Source: Peronospora farinosa (taxonomy: Eukaryota > Oomycota > Peronosporomycetes > Peronosporales > Peronosporaceae). Taken from it: 64,000 nucleotides of DNA. Shown in pieces: positions 21,969 through 32,650 of the stretch. Position numbers and translations under genes: made by a program. The stretch spans positions 248,001 through 312,000 of the forward strand of contig CANTFK010000985.1 of assembly GCA_947646735.1 (NCBI GenBank), read 5' to 3'. The notes below the pieces were generated by a model. It was not told where the DNA came from. It did no database searches and worked only from the letters and a program-made list of their open reading frames with translations. Positions within the stretch are counted from its first letter, which is position 1. Each line of letters begins with the position of its first letter.

Positions 21969-24181
21969 ATGACCAATTTGGCCCCAACTGCAAGTTTGCA
22001 GGAAAACAAACCTTGCCATGCGATTGAACAGGATATCAGTTTCACAAGTCAAGGCGTCAAATTGGTACGTATATAGTCGCTGACGTTTGCTAGATCCATT
22101 CTCACAGGACAAAACGTCAAATACACAATGCACGAGTAGGATTTGTCCCCCCGGCACAAATACGTCTTGGACTTATTTCTTGTTGCATTTGGCTGCAAAA
22201 ACGATCTGTCCGTGTGCTGCGCTCTGCTGCTCGCCGTCGTCTTCCTCATCATACGCGACGTGTGTAAAAGAGCCATCTCTGTCGACGTGATGATCCGCTC
22301 CACGTACGTAACGACGACAAATCGAGCGAGTGTGTACCGTACTTGCAAACTAATTGTTGTCCGCTCTGACATTGCAACAGTCAGCAATTGGCCGATTATC
22401 GTGTTTTAGCTGCTCAACGGTGCGTTTTTACCTTACAAATTAATCAATGAAATATCTGTAGCATAAACTCATTGTTTCTGCGGGTCAAATGACGGCTACA
22501 TAGTGAAGCAGCACGAGGATTTGCAGCCTGTATGGCCTGTGGCTTCAAAAACTTTGTCCGTGTCATGCATTGCGCTCTCTGTGGGCTGTCCAGCTTAGAT
22601 CCTGAGCTTTCAGTCACTGTTCGGCCTATTCCTGACAGTCTTATTGATGAGGAAATACCGCTGCCTCTTGCTCATAAACGCCGAGAGTGGACGCGTCAAT
22701 TGGACGATCAAGACCGCCTTGTCTGGCGACGCAGACTAGGGGAGAAGTCGGACCATTTACCAGGCTACGTACTACGCTTTGAGTTGCCTGTAGAGGCTGA
22801 GCCCGAGTCGGAGAGTGCAGTGTTGAGCCGCAAAGAACGTAGTCTGAGCACGGGATATGACCCGTCTGCAGGTGTGCAGTTTGAGCTGTTGGAGCCGCAT
22901 GACGTTGACCCGATGCAGTTCCCACTGCCACCTCCACATGCCGATATGGTGGATATGATGGAGGACATAAAACAAACGGCAGTGGTCCTTGCTGCTCAGG
23001 ATTTTCCAGCAAAGTACGCCCACTTTGTTGCAAGTACTACAATGCTGCTTCAAGATGGTGATGGCAGTGTGGAGTCTTGCTTGACAGTGCATCGAGACTA
23101 CATTCTTGAGCAATCGATTCAGCATATCAAGTGTATCCATGAGGCGAATATTCGCTTAGTGCCTTTTAACGTCTCGTTTGTAGGTGAAGGAGATGTGTCA
23201 AGTGATGACAAAGGTGTCGGTGGACTACACCGCGAATGGTTGACGCTTCTGAATGAGAAGTTGGTGGATCCAGAAGTAGGCCTTTTCTCGTGCACGAAAT
23301 GCAGCGATCAGAGTTTCTTCATTAACCCGCAGTCGGAGAGCGCTCTCGGAGTAGACCATTTGCAGTACTTTTACGCTACTGGACGTTTAGTTGGGCGAGC
23401 ACTTCTCGAAGGAGCTGTGCTTAACTTTCATTTGTGTGCGCCGCTGTTAAAAATGATGCTGGGCATACCAATTGCCTTTGGCGATTTAGAGTACTTGGAC
23501 GCGGAGATGTACAAAAATTTGACGTGGTTGCTGGACAACGATGATGCTGGGACGCTAGAGCTAGACTTTACAGTGAGTCAGCGTCACGGCAACCATGTGC
23601 AGACCGTGGAGCTCATCCCTGCAGGCCGAAACATTCAAGTAAACGACGACAACAAATTCGAGTTCGCGGACCGCAAATTCCGCTTCATGATGTTTGAGAG
23701 TGTGGCACCACAGTTGGTCTCATTTTTAAAGGGATTTTACGAAGTCGTCCCTCAGCGGCTGTTGCTAGCGTTTGACGAGGAGGAGCTGGATTACTTGCTG
23801 TGTGGCTCCGACAAGATCGACGTCTCAGACTGGAAGCGGCACACGCACCTGGCACTGGAATCTCGACGAGAAGTGGCGTGGTTTTGGGACGTTGTTGAAA
23901 ACATGTCTGACATGTACCAAAAGCAGCTGCTACATTTCGCCACAGGCTTTTCACGCGTTCCACTGGTTGGTTTTCAGGGTCTTACCAGCTATGACGGCCA
24001 GCTCTGCCAGTTTACATTGGCAGACGCAGGCGGTGTGGACTACTTTCGAAGCCACGCGTGCTACAACATGCTCGAGTTGCCGAACTTCTCGATGAAGGAC
24101 GAATTGAGCACAGCATTGTATGCCGCTTTGTACAACGAATACGGAGTCTACGATGTCAAGTCAGCAACGCCACCTTTGTAA
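21969..24181 (+). CDS. Membrane-anchored HECT-type E3 ubiquitin ligase with a zinc finger (copy 2)
   Basis: Tandem paralogue of the previous gene. The main exon is 22504-24181. It opens with EAARGFAACMACGFKN, the zinc finger (C-x2-C-x10-C-x2-C), and ends with the catalytic-cysteine motif HACYNMLELP. HECT landmarks GGLHREWLTLLNEKL, VGRALLEGAVLNFHLCAPL and PLVGFQGLTSYDG match copy 1 closely. Two upstream exons are inferred from phase and splice sites: 21969-22064 and 22140-22303 (introns 75 and 200 nt). The second supplies a hydrophobic segment (CCALLLAVVFLII) followed by basic residues, as in copy 1. That gives about 645 residues. The 3' exon is certain. The N-terminal exons are a prediction, and the first ATG could differ. 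Confidence 0.88.
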
Positions 24182-24291
24182 CTATAGATGTACCTAAGTA
24201 GAAATTGCTAGCGGTTTAGCTTGTATCGGTAACAAGCATCTTGTTTCTCCATTTTCATGTGCTGCTGCTTGACGTCGCATGATATTCCAAT

Positions 24292-24640
24292 TCAGCTACA
24301 TCTTTGCCAGGTTTTCATTTTATACAACGGAAGAAATCGGTTCACCGCATCAGGAGGAATGTCTGCATCCAACAACTTCTTTCGTGCCAAAGTCTTCTCC
24401 AGTACCAATCGAATATTTCTGGTCTCGATTTCCGACTGAAGGCGAGCGCATTTCCAATCAAAAAGACGCCACTTCTGAGCTTTAGTCTCCCCGTCAATGC
24501 CATTATTACTGTATTCGTTGCTTTGCCGCCGCGACTTTGTTATCATTTTCGTACCGACGACAACGCTTGTATCAGATGCTTGCCAGCGTCACCATTTGCC
24601 AGTATCGTCGTCTAGCCATTCGATGTTGCCAGAACTTCAT
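24292..24640 (-). pseudogene. Broken copy of the C-terminal module shared with the genes at 28,033 and 29,534
   Basis: The minus-strand frame ends with LVLEKTLARKKLLDADIPP and then VNRFLPL. The intact genes nearby end with AMEKALARKKLLGAGIDP...VDRILPL and FEKASARKKLDLLGVSEEE...IDRILPL. Only the final module (about 65 residues) and a short K/R/S-rich lead are left, and a stop interrupts the frame near 24,600. It may be the 3' part of the broken CENP-B-type gene just upstream on the same strand (25,802-25,366), but multiple stops lie between them. Confidence 0.7.
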
Positions 24641-25365
24641 TCACTTTCACCACATGGACTGTGCAGTTGTCATAATTAACGTACGCAGCTAGACACGAAA
24701 TCTTCGTAGTAGCGGCACAGCTGGAGCTAATGCCTCTTGGTGCTCTTCTGCTCCAATGTATGCTTCTTAACATTAGACGGATACTCCACTTTGGCCTGGT
24801 GCAACCACGTATTCGCTGCTTAAAAAGTCGTCACAAACGCCGTAAGCTGATGTCGAGTATCCACACTGTTTATTTCCCGCAGTCCATGCGAGCGCAAAAA
24901 CAAAATAATCTCGTCACAAGTGGTTCCTTCTCTTCATCACGCTTCAAAAGCCACCTCGAATAACCACCTGGCAGTTTAACAACAAATCTGCCGTCGTCCG
25001 TTCCTTCTTTCCCCTATCTTTAGCTCCCTGTACGACTACTACTATCATATATAATGTCAGCTTTCCTCCGCTAAATTGTACTCGGCTTCAGCAATGGGTC
25101 CTTTCTTACATCCAACGTCATCAGAAGCATCTTTGGCTCCTCAGTCTGCTGTCCCTCCTCAGCCTCCACAACGTTGTTTATCTTCATGACAGCAACGCTA
25201 ACATTGTCCAGTTCGTCTTATTCTTTCTTCGCCTTTTTCTCCTTTCCAGTATCCTGTTTTTATTTCGTTTTCCAACTCTGTTGCTTCCGCTGTTGCTGCT
25301 CGACCTTTTTCACTACCTTCGCCAAACCCTCAGCATTTTCTTTTGTCTCACTGTCTTTAGCTGTG

Positions 25366-25802
25366 CTATGGTGTCTTTCTTCGTCTACTATTAAAATCAA
25401 GTTGATGTCTCTTTGTAAAACGATTGACCCAACCTGTAGAGAACGTCAAGTCCGATGGTAGTTGCATCTCTTGTGCCAATTCGAAAGTTTTTGTTTGAAT
25501 GAACAGACGGGTCATGGACACGCCATTTAGCAGCTTTTCATGTACCCATAACATCATCTTCGATCCAGTTCTGGATACTTGACACGTCGTAAAGAGCGAA
25601 AATCCGGCGGTACTGCACCTTTTAGCAGTTTGTCTTTACCTCAAAGTAGATTTGAGATCGTGGCTTGCGTCGGTTTCGTATGCAGTCGGAGCGTCTCCTT
25701 TGCCCAAAATGACAAGCTCCATTGTGTCCAATTAGGATCCTCCTCTTTCTTATGAATGATCGCTCCCTTTTCTCGATACGTCCGAGAACGTCGAGACGAC
25801 AT
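25366..25802 (-). pseudogene. Broken CENP-B/Tc5-type helix-turn-helix gene
   Basis: Starting from the ATG at 25,802, the first half-domain (SFWAKETLRLHTKPTQATIS) is interrupted by a TGA near 25,640. After further sequence of the KYPELDR type there is a frameshift near 25,560, and then the second helix-turn-helix part (LLNGVSMTRLFIQTKTFEL, then STGWVNRFTKRHQLDF). This is the usual N-terminal architecture of CENP-B, pogo and Tc5 transposase DNA-binding regions. It faces an intact relative across a 150-bp divergent spacer. No DDE transposase domain follows. Confidence 0.8.
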
Positions 25803-25952
25803 TGTTGAATATATTTTTAATGGCATGCTGTATGGAAATGATGGTATCTTCTTGATGTTCAACATATCCACAACTATATGTACAGAACATATATTGTGTA
25901 TAAACATTACAGTACATCATTTACGACGTCTTAAGGTAAAAGGCCTACTGCA

Positions 25953-26651
25953 ATGACCCGCCGTCGTCCGACATTGACAACGGAACAGAGATTAGCAATT
26001 GTCCGTCAAAGTGACAGGCATCCGTTGTGGAAACAAAACCAATTGGGTCAATGGGCAGCAGATACTTTTCATTTGGATTTCGTGCCATCACAGCCGACGA
26101 TCTCGATTATCTTACGACGGGCAGGAAAACCTGTAAAAGCACGAGGACGAAAGAAAAAGAAGCTTTTGTCGATGAAACCAAAGCTGGTGAAGTGTCCACA
26201 AGTGGAGAAAGCAATGCTACAATGGCTCGAGAGGAAGATTGAAAAAGATGAGGCAGTGACTGTGACAGCAGTGCAAACTAAAGCTCAGGAACTCGAGCAC
26301 AAGGTGAAAGTCACAGTCGAAGGCTTTGTTGCCTCGAAGATGTGGGTGGATCATTTTATGCGACACCACGTGCTGAATTGTCCATTTGGGTTGTCGGAAT
26401 CGGAGGATCTAGATAATGAGGAGAAAGTGGATGTGATACTAAGAGCTCCTGCTGAAAAGAAGATGGGGAAGAAGGTGATGACGGAAGCTGAAAAAGCAGG
26501 AAAGACAAGTGGACGAGTGGATCATGTTTTAGTAGGAAGGAAGGATTCTCGTACGCCAGTGACAGCAAAAGTAACTTGCAAACCTGCAGGGAAGCGGAAA
26601 CGTGACGGGAAAAGGAATGAACTGGCCAAGCAATTGACGGCACGAAGATAA
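25953..26651 (+). CDS. CENP-B/Tc5-type DNA-binding domain protein
   Basis: Single-exon gene, 232 residues. Residues 1-60 form a first helix-turn-helix (LTTEQRLAIVRQSDRHP, then SQPTISIILRRAGK). Residues about 85-140 form a second Tc5-like domain (VEKAMLQWLERKI, then VEGFVASKMWVDHFMRHH). Residues 150-232 are Lys/Glu-rich and carry likely nuclear signals (KRKRDGKRN). Full CENP-B or pogo proteins continue with a DDE nuclease. Here that domain is absent, so this is a stand-alone binding protein, either a domesticated transposase fragment or a truncated transposon gene. Its start is 150 bp from the start of the broken relative on the other strand, which suggests an inverted duplication. Confidence 0.78.
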   Translation: MTRRRPTLTTEQRLAIVRQSDRHPLWKQNQLGQWAADTFHLDFVPSQPTISIILRRAGKPVKARGRKKKKLLSMKPKLVKCPQVEKAMLQWLERKIEKDEAVTVTAVQTKAQELEHKVKVTVEGFVASKMWVDHFMRHHVLNCPFGLSESEDLDNEEKVDVILRAPAEKKMGKKVMTEAEKAGKTSGRVDHVLVGRKDSRTPVTAKVTCKPAGKRKRDGKRNELAKQLTARR

Positions 26652-26905
26652 AGGAATACTGCAGAAACAGTTGCAAGTATTGGACTAGCGTGAATTGGTA
26701 TGCAGTATATCGTTTTCTGCATGTTTGCAATGAAGTTTGAAGGTACGGGGAGCAAAACGTGACTGTGATCAACACACGCTTTACTTGATTATAATGGCGT
26801 GCACGCATTCATTTTGTAGCAATTTCTAATACAACAACAAGATCAGGCTTCCTATCCTAGTACCTTGTAGCCATTTTTCGGTTGTCAATTAGCAACAAAT
26901 TACCG

Positions 26906-27759
26906 ATGGTTCGTAACGACGAAGCGAAGCAACAGAGTTTCTACGTGGTGTATATACCGGTAGATGCGAGTAAAGATCTCGAAGAGTGGACAGTGAAGCT
27001 ACCTGTAGACAAGGAGGCACAACTTGGCTGTTTAACGGAACGACTACGTGAGCATTTCAAAAGTGGAAACACCATTGTGTCCAAGCAACAACAGGAAGAG
27101 ACTTTTAAGCAGCAACTACTCACTCAATTGCCCAAGGGCGCTACACTTACCGATGAAATGTTGCAAATGATGCTCCAGATGGACAGTCTTGTGGACTCGA
27201 TCCCGCTTGTGCTCAACACGCCCGATGTGAAGCATGTGGGTATCAACATGTACGTGGACGATAAAGGCACAGCTAAAGCTTTGCCGACAAATGTCCGTGC
27301 ATCGGCTATTGCTCAAGCCTGTGGCAAGATGTTAGAAGTTAAGGGTGATGCATTTATTGGACGGGTATTTGATAATGGTGCGTTGCGTAAAGGGGAGAGG
27401 TGGGGTCAGGTTCATTGGCTGATTGGTTTTACTCCTTCCTTGTCGTAGATGACGATTTCGAGCGTATGGACTTCCGATTGAGTGACGTATCAGGTGATGC
27501 ACCGTGGGTGCAGACGGCAAAGCTGCAAGCAGCTGCTGCAGCGGCAGGTAATGGAGGAGCAGCAGCGGGTGCTGCGCTTGCCCGTGCTAAGGCTCCGAGC
27601 AAGATGATGCTGCCTGGATCGATCCAGCGTATTTGTGGAGGTGATCGATGCTCAAAAAATGGCACGCTACGCTGCTCGCGATGCAAGGCGCAATTCTATT
27701 GCAGTCCAAAGTGCCAGAAAGCAGACTGGAAGCTGCATAAGCTCGGATGCACAAAGTAA
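26906..27759 (+). CDS. MYND zinc-finger protein
   Basis: Two exons, 26906-27377 and 27449-27759 (71-nt intron with a GTGCGT donor), give 260 residues. The N-terminal 160 residues (YVVYIPVDASKDLEEW, then LPTNVRASAIAQACGK) form a domain that I do not recognise by name. An Ala/Gly-rich linker follows. The C-terminus is a complete MYND finger (CGGDRCSKNGTLRCSRC, then FYCSPKCQKADWKLHKLGC), a protein-protein interaction module. There is no SET domain, so it is not a SMYD methyltransferase. The ATG at 26,906 is the first in frame after an upstream non-ATG stretch. Confidence 0.82.
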
Positions 27760-28032
27760 GCGTACAAGTAGAAATAGCTGGAAAGAGAGGAAAACGATGT
27801 GCGCTACGTATGAAAGACGTACGTCATTTGATGACGATATAGAGATGAAACGCTGAGTTACTACTCAGGAAAGAATCGCGTTGTGACTGCCGTCGCGCAA
27901 ATGTCTTCCGTTAAGCTCGGATAAACTCAGATCAGGCAAACCAGTCGCATTGATGTTTACAATTGACTGTCTCAATACGCCGCCAATTTCTCATGCGCCA
28001 TCGGCCTTTAACACATCGCTCGGTCGTATCGT

Positions 28033-29448
28033 TCATAGCGGCAAAATACGGTCAATTTCTTCCTCAGATACACCAAGTAGATCAAGCTTCTTTCGCGCAG
28101 AAGCTTTTTCAAACAGCAGCTGAACCCGTTTAGACTCCAGCTCACATTCCAGTTTGGAGCGCTCCAGCTTGTATACTTCATGACGTTGCTTCTGCGCTTC
28201 CTTAACGCGTTCCAGAAGCGCCTCACGCTCAATCGTCATTAGCTCCTCGTTCGCCTCGTCCGACTTTTTCGTTGACGTTTCTTTAACGGTGCTCGGCTCC
28301 TCCTCCGAGACCTTTCGTTTTCGTGTAATAACCGTCGATTGTAGAGGCGCCTCGTTCTTAGCATTCGCACTCACTGCAGTCTTCGTTGCTTCATTCCTCG
28401 TAGGACGTACAGCAGCAACAGCTTTCGGAAGTCGTCCCCTCCTCTTTTTGGCAGGAGACGGAGTACTCGTTACATCCTCCAATCCAGTGTGCGGCTTTGC
28501 TACTTCCACAGCCGCAGACACAGTCGATTCTTTCGACCTACTTTTGTTCTTCTCTGACTCATCCGGTGTTATAGCCTTTTCTTTCCCAGAATCGTTCACA
28601 ATCGAAGACACAACCCGACCATTGGTCTTCTTTTGCGGCTCAGCTAGTGTCGACGTTTTTTCTTTCCCAATGGCATTAGCTGTCGAAGATGAAAGCTGTT
28701 TTTTACCTGCATTTGACTTCTTTTGCAACTCAGCAGATGATAAAGCTCCTTTTTCAGCAACTCTAGCCGTCGACGAGAAGAGTCGATCTCTAAAAGTGGT
28801 CCTTTTCTGAGGCTCCGTCGACGTCGCTGTCTTCTTGTTCAAAGCTTGAATCACACTGTTCCCATTCTTTGTAGCTGTATCCACTGAATGATCACTGTTC
28901 TCTCCTTCTTCTTCATTTTCTTCACCTCTTTCCTCCTCCTCACTCTCCTCTTCACTCTCTTCATCTTCTTCCCCCTTCTTACCTTGTACCTCTCTCACTT
29001 CCACGTCCTCAAAACTGTCTCCATCCAGCTCAATAAGCTCTGCATTCCTCTTACTAAACGAGACGCCTCGAAATGCCGGGTCCAGTCTCTTAAACTGCGG
29101 ACACACGTTCTCCACATGAACCTTCACTTCTTTTGAAGCCTTTCCACGCATATACGCATCATGCATTCCCGTCTCTAATAGCCACTGTTTTGCTGTAATG
29201 TATTGTTTCTCAATAGCGTCCAGTTTATAACGCACAAAAGGAGCTTGACGGTGTGCCAGTCCTTCCTCCTGCATAATCTCGACAACCTCACGAACGAGTG
29301 GACTGTGTGTTTCCATACGCCAGCGTTTCACATTTCCAGGCTTCGTGATCCATCTCAAAAGGACGTCCATAGTTGTAGGTCCTCCTGGACGCGCATTGTC
29401 CGCAAGAGACGACCGATACGATGAGCGAGGCTTCTTCTTGGACGGCAT
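28033..29448 (-). CDS. Myb/SANT-like domain protein with conserved C-terminal ARKKL...ILPL module (copy A)
   Basis: Single-exon gene, 471 residues. Residues about 25-125 form a helical domain (MDVLLRWITKPGNVKRWRM, then AIEKQYITAKQWLLETGMH, then VCPQFKRLDPAFRGV) like the trihelix/Myb-SANT-type regions found in repeated oomycete and fungal gene families. The middle (150-390) is low-complexity, acidic then Lys/Ser/Thr-rich, with nuclear-type basic clusters (AKKRRGRLP). The last 65 residues are a charged helix ending ARKKLDLLGVSEEE then IDRILPL. The gene is followed on the same strand, 85 bp upstream, by a paralogue. A DNA-binding role is inferred from the N-terminal domain. No catalytic domain is visible. 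Confidence 0.75.
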   Translation of the reverse strand: MPSKKKPRSSYRSSLADNARPGGPTTMDVLLRWITKPGNVKRWRMETHSPLVREVVEIMQEEGLAHRQAPFVRYKLDAIEKQYITAKQWLLETGMHDAYMRGKASKEVKVHVENVCPQFKRLDPAFRGVSFSKRNAELIELDGDSFEDVEVREVQGKKGEEDEESEEESEEEERGEENEEEGENSDHSVDTATKNGNSVIQALNKKTATSTEPQKRTTFRDRLFSSTARVAEKGALSSAELQKKSNAGKKQLSSSTANAIGKEKTSTLAEPQKKTNGRVVSSIVNDSGKEKAITPDESEKNKSRSKESTVSAAVEVAKPHTGLEDVTSTPSPAKKRRGRLPKAVAAVRPTRNEATKTAVSANAKNEAPLQSTVITRKRKVSEEEPSTVKETSTKKSDEANEELMTIEREALLERVKEAQKQRHEVYKLERSKLECELESKRVQLLFEKASARKKLDLLGVSEEEIDRILPL

Positions 29449-29533
29449 TTTCGTGATTTTTTAGACTTTTCGGTAAATGGAGGTTTTTATGAAACTCAGT
29501 TTTTCACAATTTATGAAAATTAGGACGAGTTAG

Positions 29534-31279
29534 CTATAGAGGCAGTATGCGATCAACTTCAGCAGGGTCGATGCCAGCACCCAAAAGTTTCTTACGAGCA
29601 AGAGCTTTCTCCATTGCTAATTGCACTTGTTTCGCTTGCAACTCACATGCCAACTTGGCACGTTCCAGTTGAAAAAGCTCGTCACGCTGATCTCGTTCCT
29701 GTTTTGCTCGTTCGATGAATGCCTCACGCTCAAGAGCTCGTGTAGCATTACTGTTTTCCTTAGCTCGCTTGTTTGTACGAAGAGAAAACGAGTCATCAGA
29801 GCTGCTGCGCTTCCGACTTGACTGTCGTGAATTGGCAAATGGGTGAGCATCTTCTTCCAAGTCAGCATCATCATCTTCTCCTTCGTCGCATTTCAAGTCG
29901 TGGTCGGATTTTTCTTCAAGGTCCGAAGCTGCCTTCAACTGTGTTGGAGGGACTTCCTCCTCGTCATCACCACCTTCATTCTCGCTTTCACTAGAGCTAC
30001 TTTCCAACTTTTCTGTCTTTGCACCGCCTAGCTCAGGTTCCTCCTCCGCTTCCTCCTCCTCAATTTCGGCCATTTCTTCCACGTCATTCTTGTCTTTGTC
30101 GTCAACCTCAACTTCCTCATTGTCTTCTTCGTCAACTTCAATTAGCTCCGCTATCTCTTCTTCCTCGTCCTCGTCAACTTCGATTAACTCTGCTATCTCC
30201 TCTTGGTTTTCATCACCTTCTGCAGTGTCATCGGGTTGAGCTAGCTGGATTTGCTCTTCTCTGCCATCATCATCATCATCATCATCATCTTGCTCCTCTT
30301 CTCCTCTCACCCTCGTTTCTTCTGCACTGTCTACTTCCTCAGAGCTACTTTCTTCACATTCACTTCGCTGCTGCGTTGCTTTCAATCTGCGACTGACTGT
30401 TAAGTGAGTGTTGCCTTGTCTCCTCTCTTTCTCACTCTCTTTCACCTTATCCTTCACGACAGCAACACCACCCCGCCTTTCGTTTTCCAACGCATCACAA
30501 GCAATCTCATGCACTGCGTCTATAGCAGCATCTGCACCGCCATGAACAATAGTACTGCTCTGCTTCTTTTCTCCCTCCACCTCCTTGCTTCCATCACCAG
30601 CATCTTCTTTCTGCCCCTCATTAACACCATTCACTTTCTTTTCAGCAAACATCTCGCAATTTATGTCCTGTATATTCTCCTGAGCATGAAGACCAGTATA
30701 TCGACCTTTCTCCACACTTTCCTTCCACTTTCCCGCAACACTCTTGCTCCCACCTCTAGCAGCAGGACCCACCGATATCGTTTCGTTACTCTTGTCACCA
30801 GCAGAAGCAGTAGTACTTGTCACCCCAGTAGCTGCGTCTGTCACCATTCTCTGGGTCACAATTCCTCCAAAAACCGGCACAAGCTCTCTATATAATGGAC
30901 ATAACTTGAGCACTTCCGTGACAACCTCTTGGTCTGCTTCCCCTCGCTGGAATGCGTCCGATTGGCCCTTCATGCTTAAGTACGCATCAGCAGAAACAAA
31001 TTTCTTCTCCAAGGTCCAAATCTTTGTCCGTATGTCGCTTGCTTCTCGGTGTGAAATGCCGTTCTTCTTTAGTAACGTGATGATCTCACGACACATCGCC
31101 ATTTGCTTCTCTTGACGCCAGCGTTTGACATTCCCAGGTGTCGTGAGCCACGCCAAAAGAACGTCTAAAGATGAAGCAGATCCAGCACTTACTCGATCGG
31201 AATCCCATGGAGTGACCTTGCGACGCCCTTGGGTATGGCCGCCGTCCTTTGTCACCTTTTTATTGGCCTTCCGTGTCAT
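29534..31279 (-). CDS. Myb/SANT-like domain protein with conserved C-terminal ARKKL...ILPL module (copy B)
   Basis: Single-exon gene. The ATG at 31,279 (MTRKANKKV) gives 581 residues. A longer open frame upstream lacks an ATG. It has the same three-part build as the neighbouring copy: an N-terminal domain (LDVLLAWLTTPGNVKRWRQ, then LEKKFVSADAYLSMKG, then LCPLYRELVPVFGG), a long acidic middle with Asp runs encoded by a GAT repeat near 30,265-30,290, a basic patch (KRAKENSN), and a C-terminal helix ending ARKKLLGAGIDPAE then VDRILPL. N- and C-terminal parts are conserved between copies while the middle is not, which fits selection on the two ends. Confidence 0.75.
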   Translation of the reverse strand: MTRKANKKVTKDGGHTQGRRKVTPWDSDRVSAGSASSLDVLLAWLTTPGNVKRWRQEKQMAMCREIITLLKKNGISHREASDIRTKIWTLEKKFVSADAYLSMKGQSDAFQRGEADQEVVTEVLKLCPLYRELVPVFGGIVTQRMVTDAATGVTSTTASAGDKSNETISVGPAARGGSKSVAGKWKESVEKGRYTGLHAQENIQDINCEMFAEKKVNGVNEGQKEDAGDGSKEVEGEKKQSSTIVHGGADAAIDAVHEIACDALENERRGGVAVVKDKVKESEKERRQGNTHLTVSRRLKATQQRSECEESSSEEVDSAEETRVRGEEEQDDDDDDDDGREEQIQLAQPDDTAEGDENQEEIAELIEVDEDEEEEIAELIEVDEEDNEEVEVDDKDKNDVEEMAEIEEEEAEEEPELGGAKTEKLESSSSESENEGGDDEEEVPPTQLKAASDLEEKSDHDLKCDEGEDDDADLEEDAHPFANSRQSSRKRSSSDDSFSLRTNKRAKENSNATRALEREAFIERAKQERDQRDELFQLERAKLACELQAKQVQLAMEKALARKKLLGAGIDPAEVDRILPL

Positions 31280-32400
31280 TTTAACCACAATCACTGGTAT
31301 TTTTATGAACAAATAACAATTAGTTTAAAAGGGTTCATATTAAATACGAAAGCTCTAATCGGTACTACATCAGGACAAACCGGTAACTATGTTTATGCTC
31401 TCGTTAAAACAGTAGTTTAACACAATTGTCCTTACGATTATTTGCATTAAAGTTGAAAGGGATGCTAGCAAATTACTTGTACAATGCATTTCTCGATAAA
31501 GAAGACAGGGCAGTCACAGACATTGCTGTTGCTCCCATTGAAGGCGTCTTAATGACGTCCAGCTGTTCCAGAAATCACAAGAATTGCAATCCTTGTGGGA
31601 AGGCTATTAGTATCCTTCCTTTAAGTTGGTTGGTGCGCCTCATCATAGGAAGCAAGTAAGATATGTAGTTTCAAGGGACACAAGCGACATTTTGGAAACC
31701 GTAGATTGATCTTGAGAAGGTAGTTACCATCAATTCACAACACTAATATCTATTTCCTTTTTCATTTCCAACCTGCGCGGCAGACCTTGTAATCCTACAG
31801 GTTATAAGCCCACGTTCTGCAAACTTGTCGTCGGTATAACAAACGTACACTACAAGAACCAAGCCGCTCATGCGAAAAAGCGATAGAAAAGAATGCGTCA
31901 CCCCCTCCCCCCCCCCCCCCCCCGAGCACAAGAATGATGAAGATGTCACTGTGCTCGCGCTTCCCCAGAAGATGAGCGCAAGGCTCGACATTCTGGGGCG
32001 AATGATATCGGCCCGCCCTATCATGAGCTCACGTGATGGTCAAGCCTCCGTCCAGATGATCTGGGAATATCGTGCATATCATCCAAACTCCAGCGACTTC
32101 CGAGAAGTTGCTTGGAAGGATGGATTACTTGGACCTTCCCGGTTGACGCTGCAAGATTTACACCACGGTCAACATGGTCAGGCTGGTGCAAATCAATGTG
32201 TCCGAGGCAGTCTCCTTGCAATAGCAATGACAATATGTCCAGCCACATCAAGGAATCGATGAAGAGTGAGACCAGCGCGGCATCGCTCAATTTGGTGCGG
32301 CCTGGATTGCTGTCCCCGACAACTAGAGGTCTAGACTTATGATCCAGCGATTTACGGGCAGAAACCTTTGCGTTAGAATGGGAAGCGGCTTTGAGCTTCA
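31280..32400. other. Intergenic / unresolved region
   Basis: No supported gene is present. Short open stretches exist on both strands around 31,870-32,400, but neither resembles a known family. A pure run of C lies at 31,907-31,923. This region is the junction between the gene-bearing block and the second transposon block, so an old mobile-element fragment is possible. Confidence 0.3.
31907..31923. repeat. Poly-C homopolymer (17 nt)
   Basis: Seventeen consecutive C residues preceded by CCCCCT. Such tracts are prone to length error in sequencing, so any reading frame through it is unreliable. Confidence 0.9.
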
Positions 32401-32650
32401 AAATCTACCCCAGTCCACCTAGAAGCGTACAACTTGCACAACCTGCAGCTACAAAAGGCGGAGAAGGCTGTATACACGGAATGGAAGTACCCCCCTCCGT
32501 GTTGATCGTCTGTATTCCAGTGGAAAGTCGGGATCACATCAGCAATATTCTGTGAGGGCGATTCACGTAGAAAATGAAGCAGTAGCCCAAACCCGGGTCT
32601 TAGTGAATCATACGGTGAAGTGAATGTCAGATACTCTCAACTGTTTCATG

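Noticed and set aside
28289..29136. Plus-strand hydrophobic frames (173 and 82 codons) with apparent membrane segments
   Set aside because: They are the reverse complement of Lys/Glu-rich codons of the Myb/SANT-like gene, which always read as Phe/Leu/Ser-rich.
30262..30290. ATC/GAT trinucleotide run as an independent microsatellite feature
   Set aside because: It encodes the Asp run of the acidic protein and keeps the frame, so it is described with that gene.
30019..30895. Plus-strand Pro/Leu/His-rich frames over the acidic gene
   Set aside because: Antisense to Asp/Glu repeats; the His run is just the reverse of the GAT repeat.
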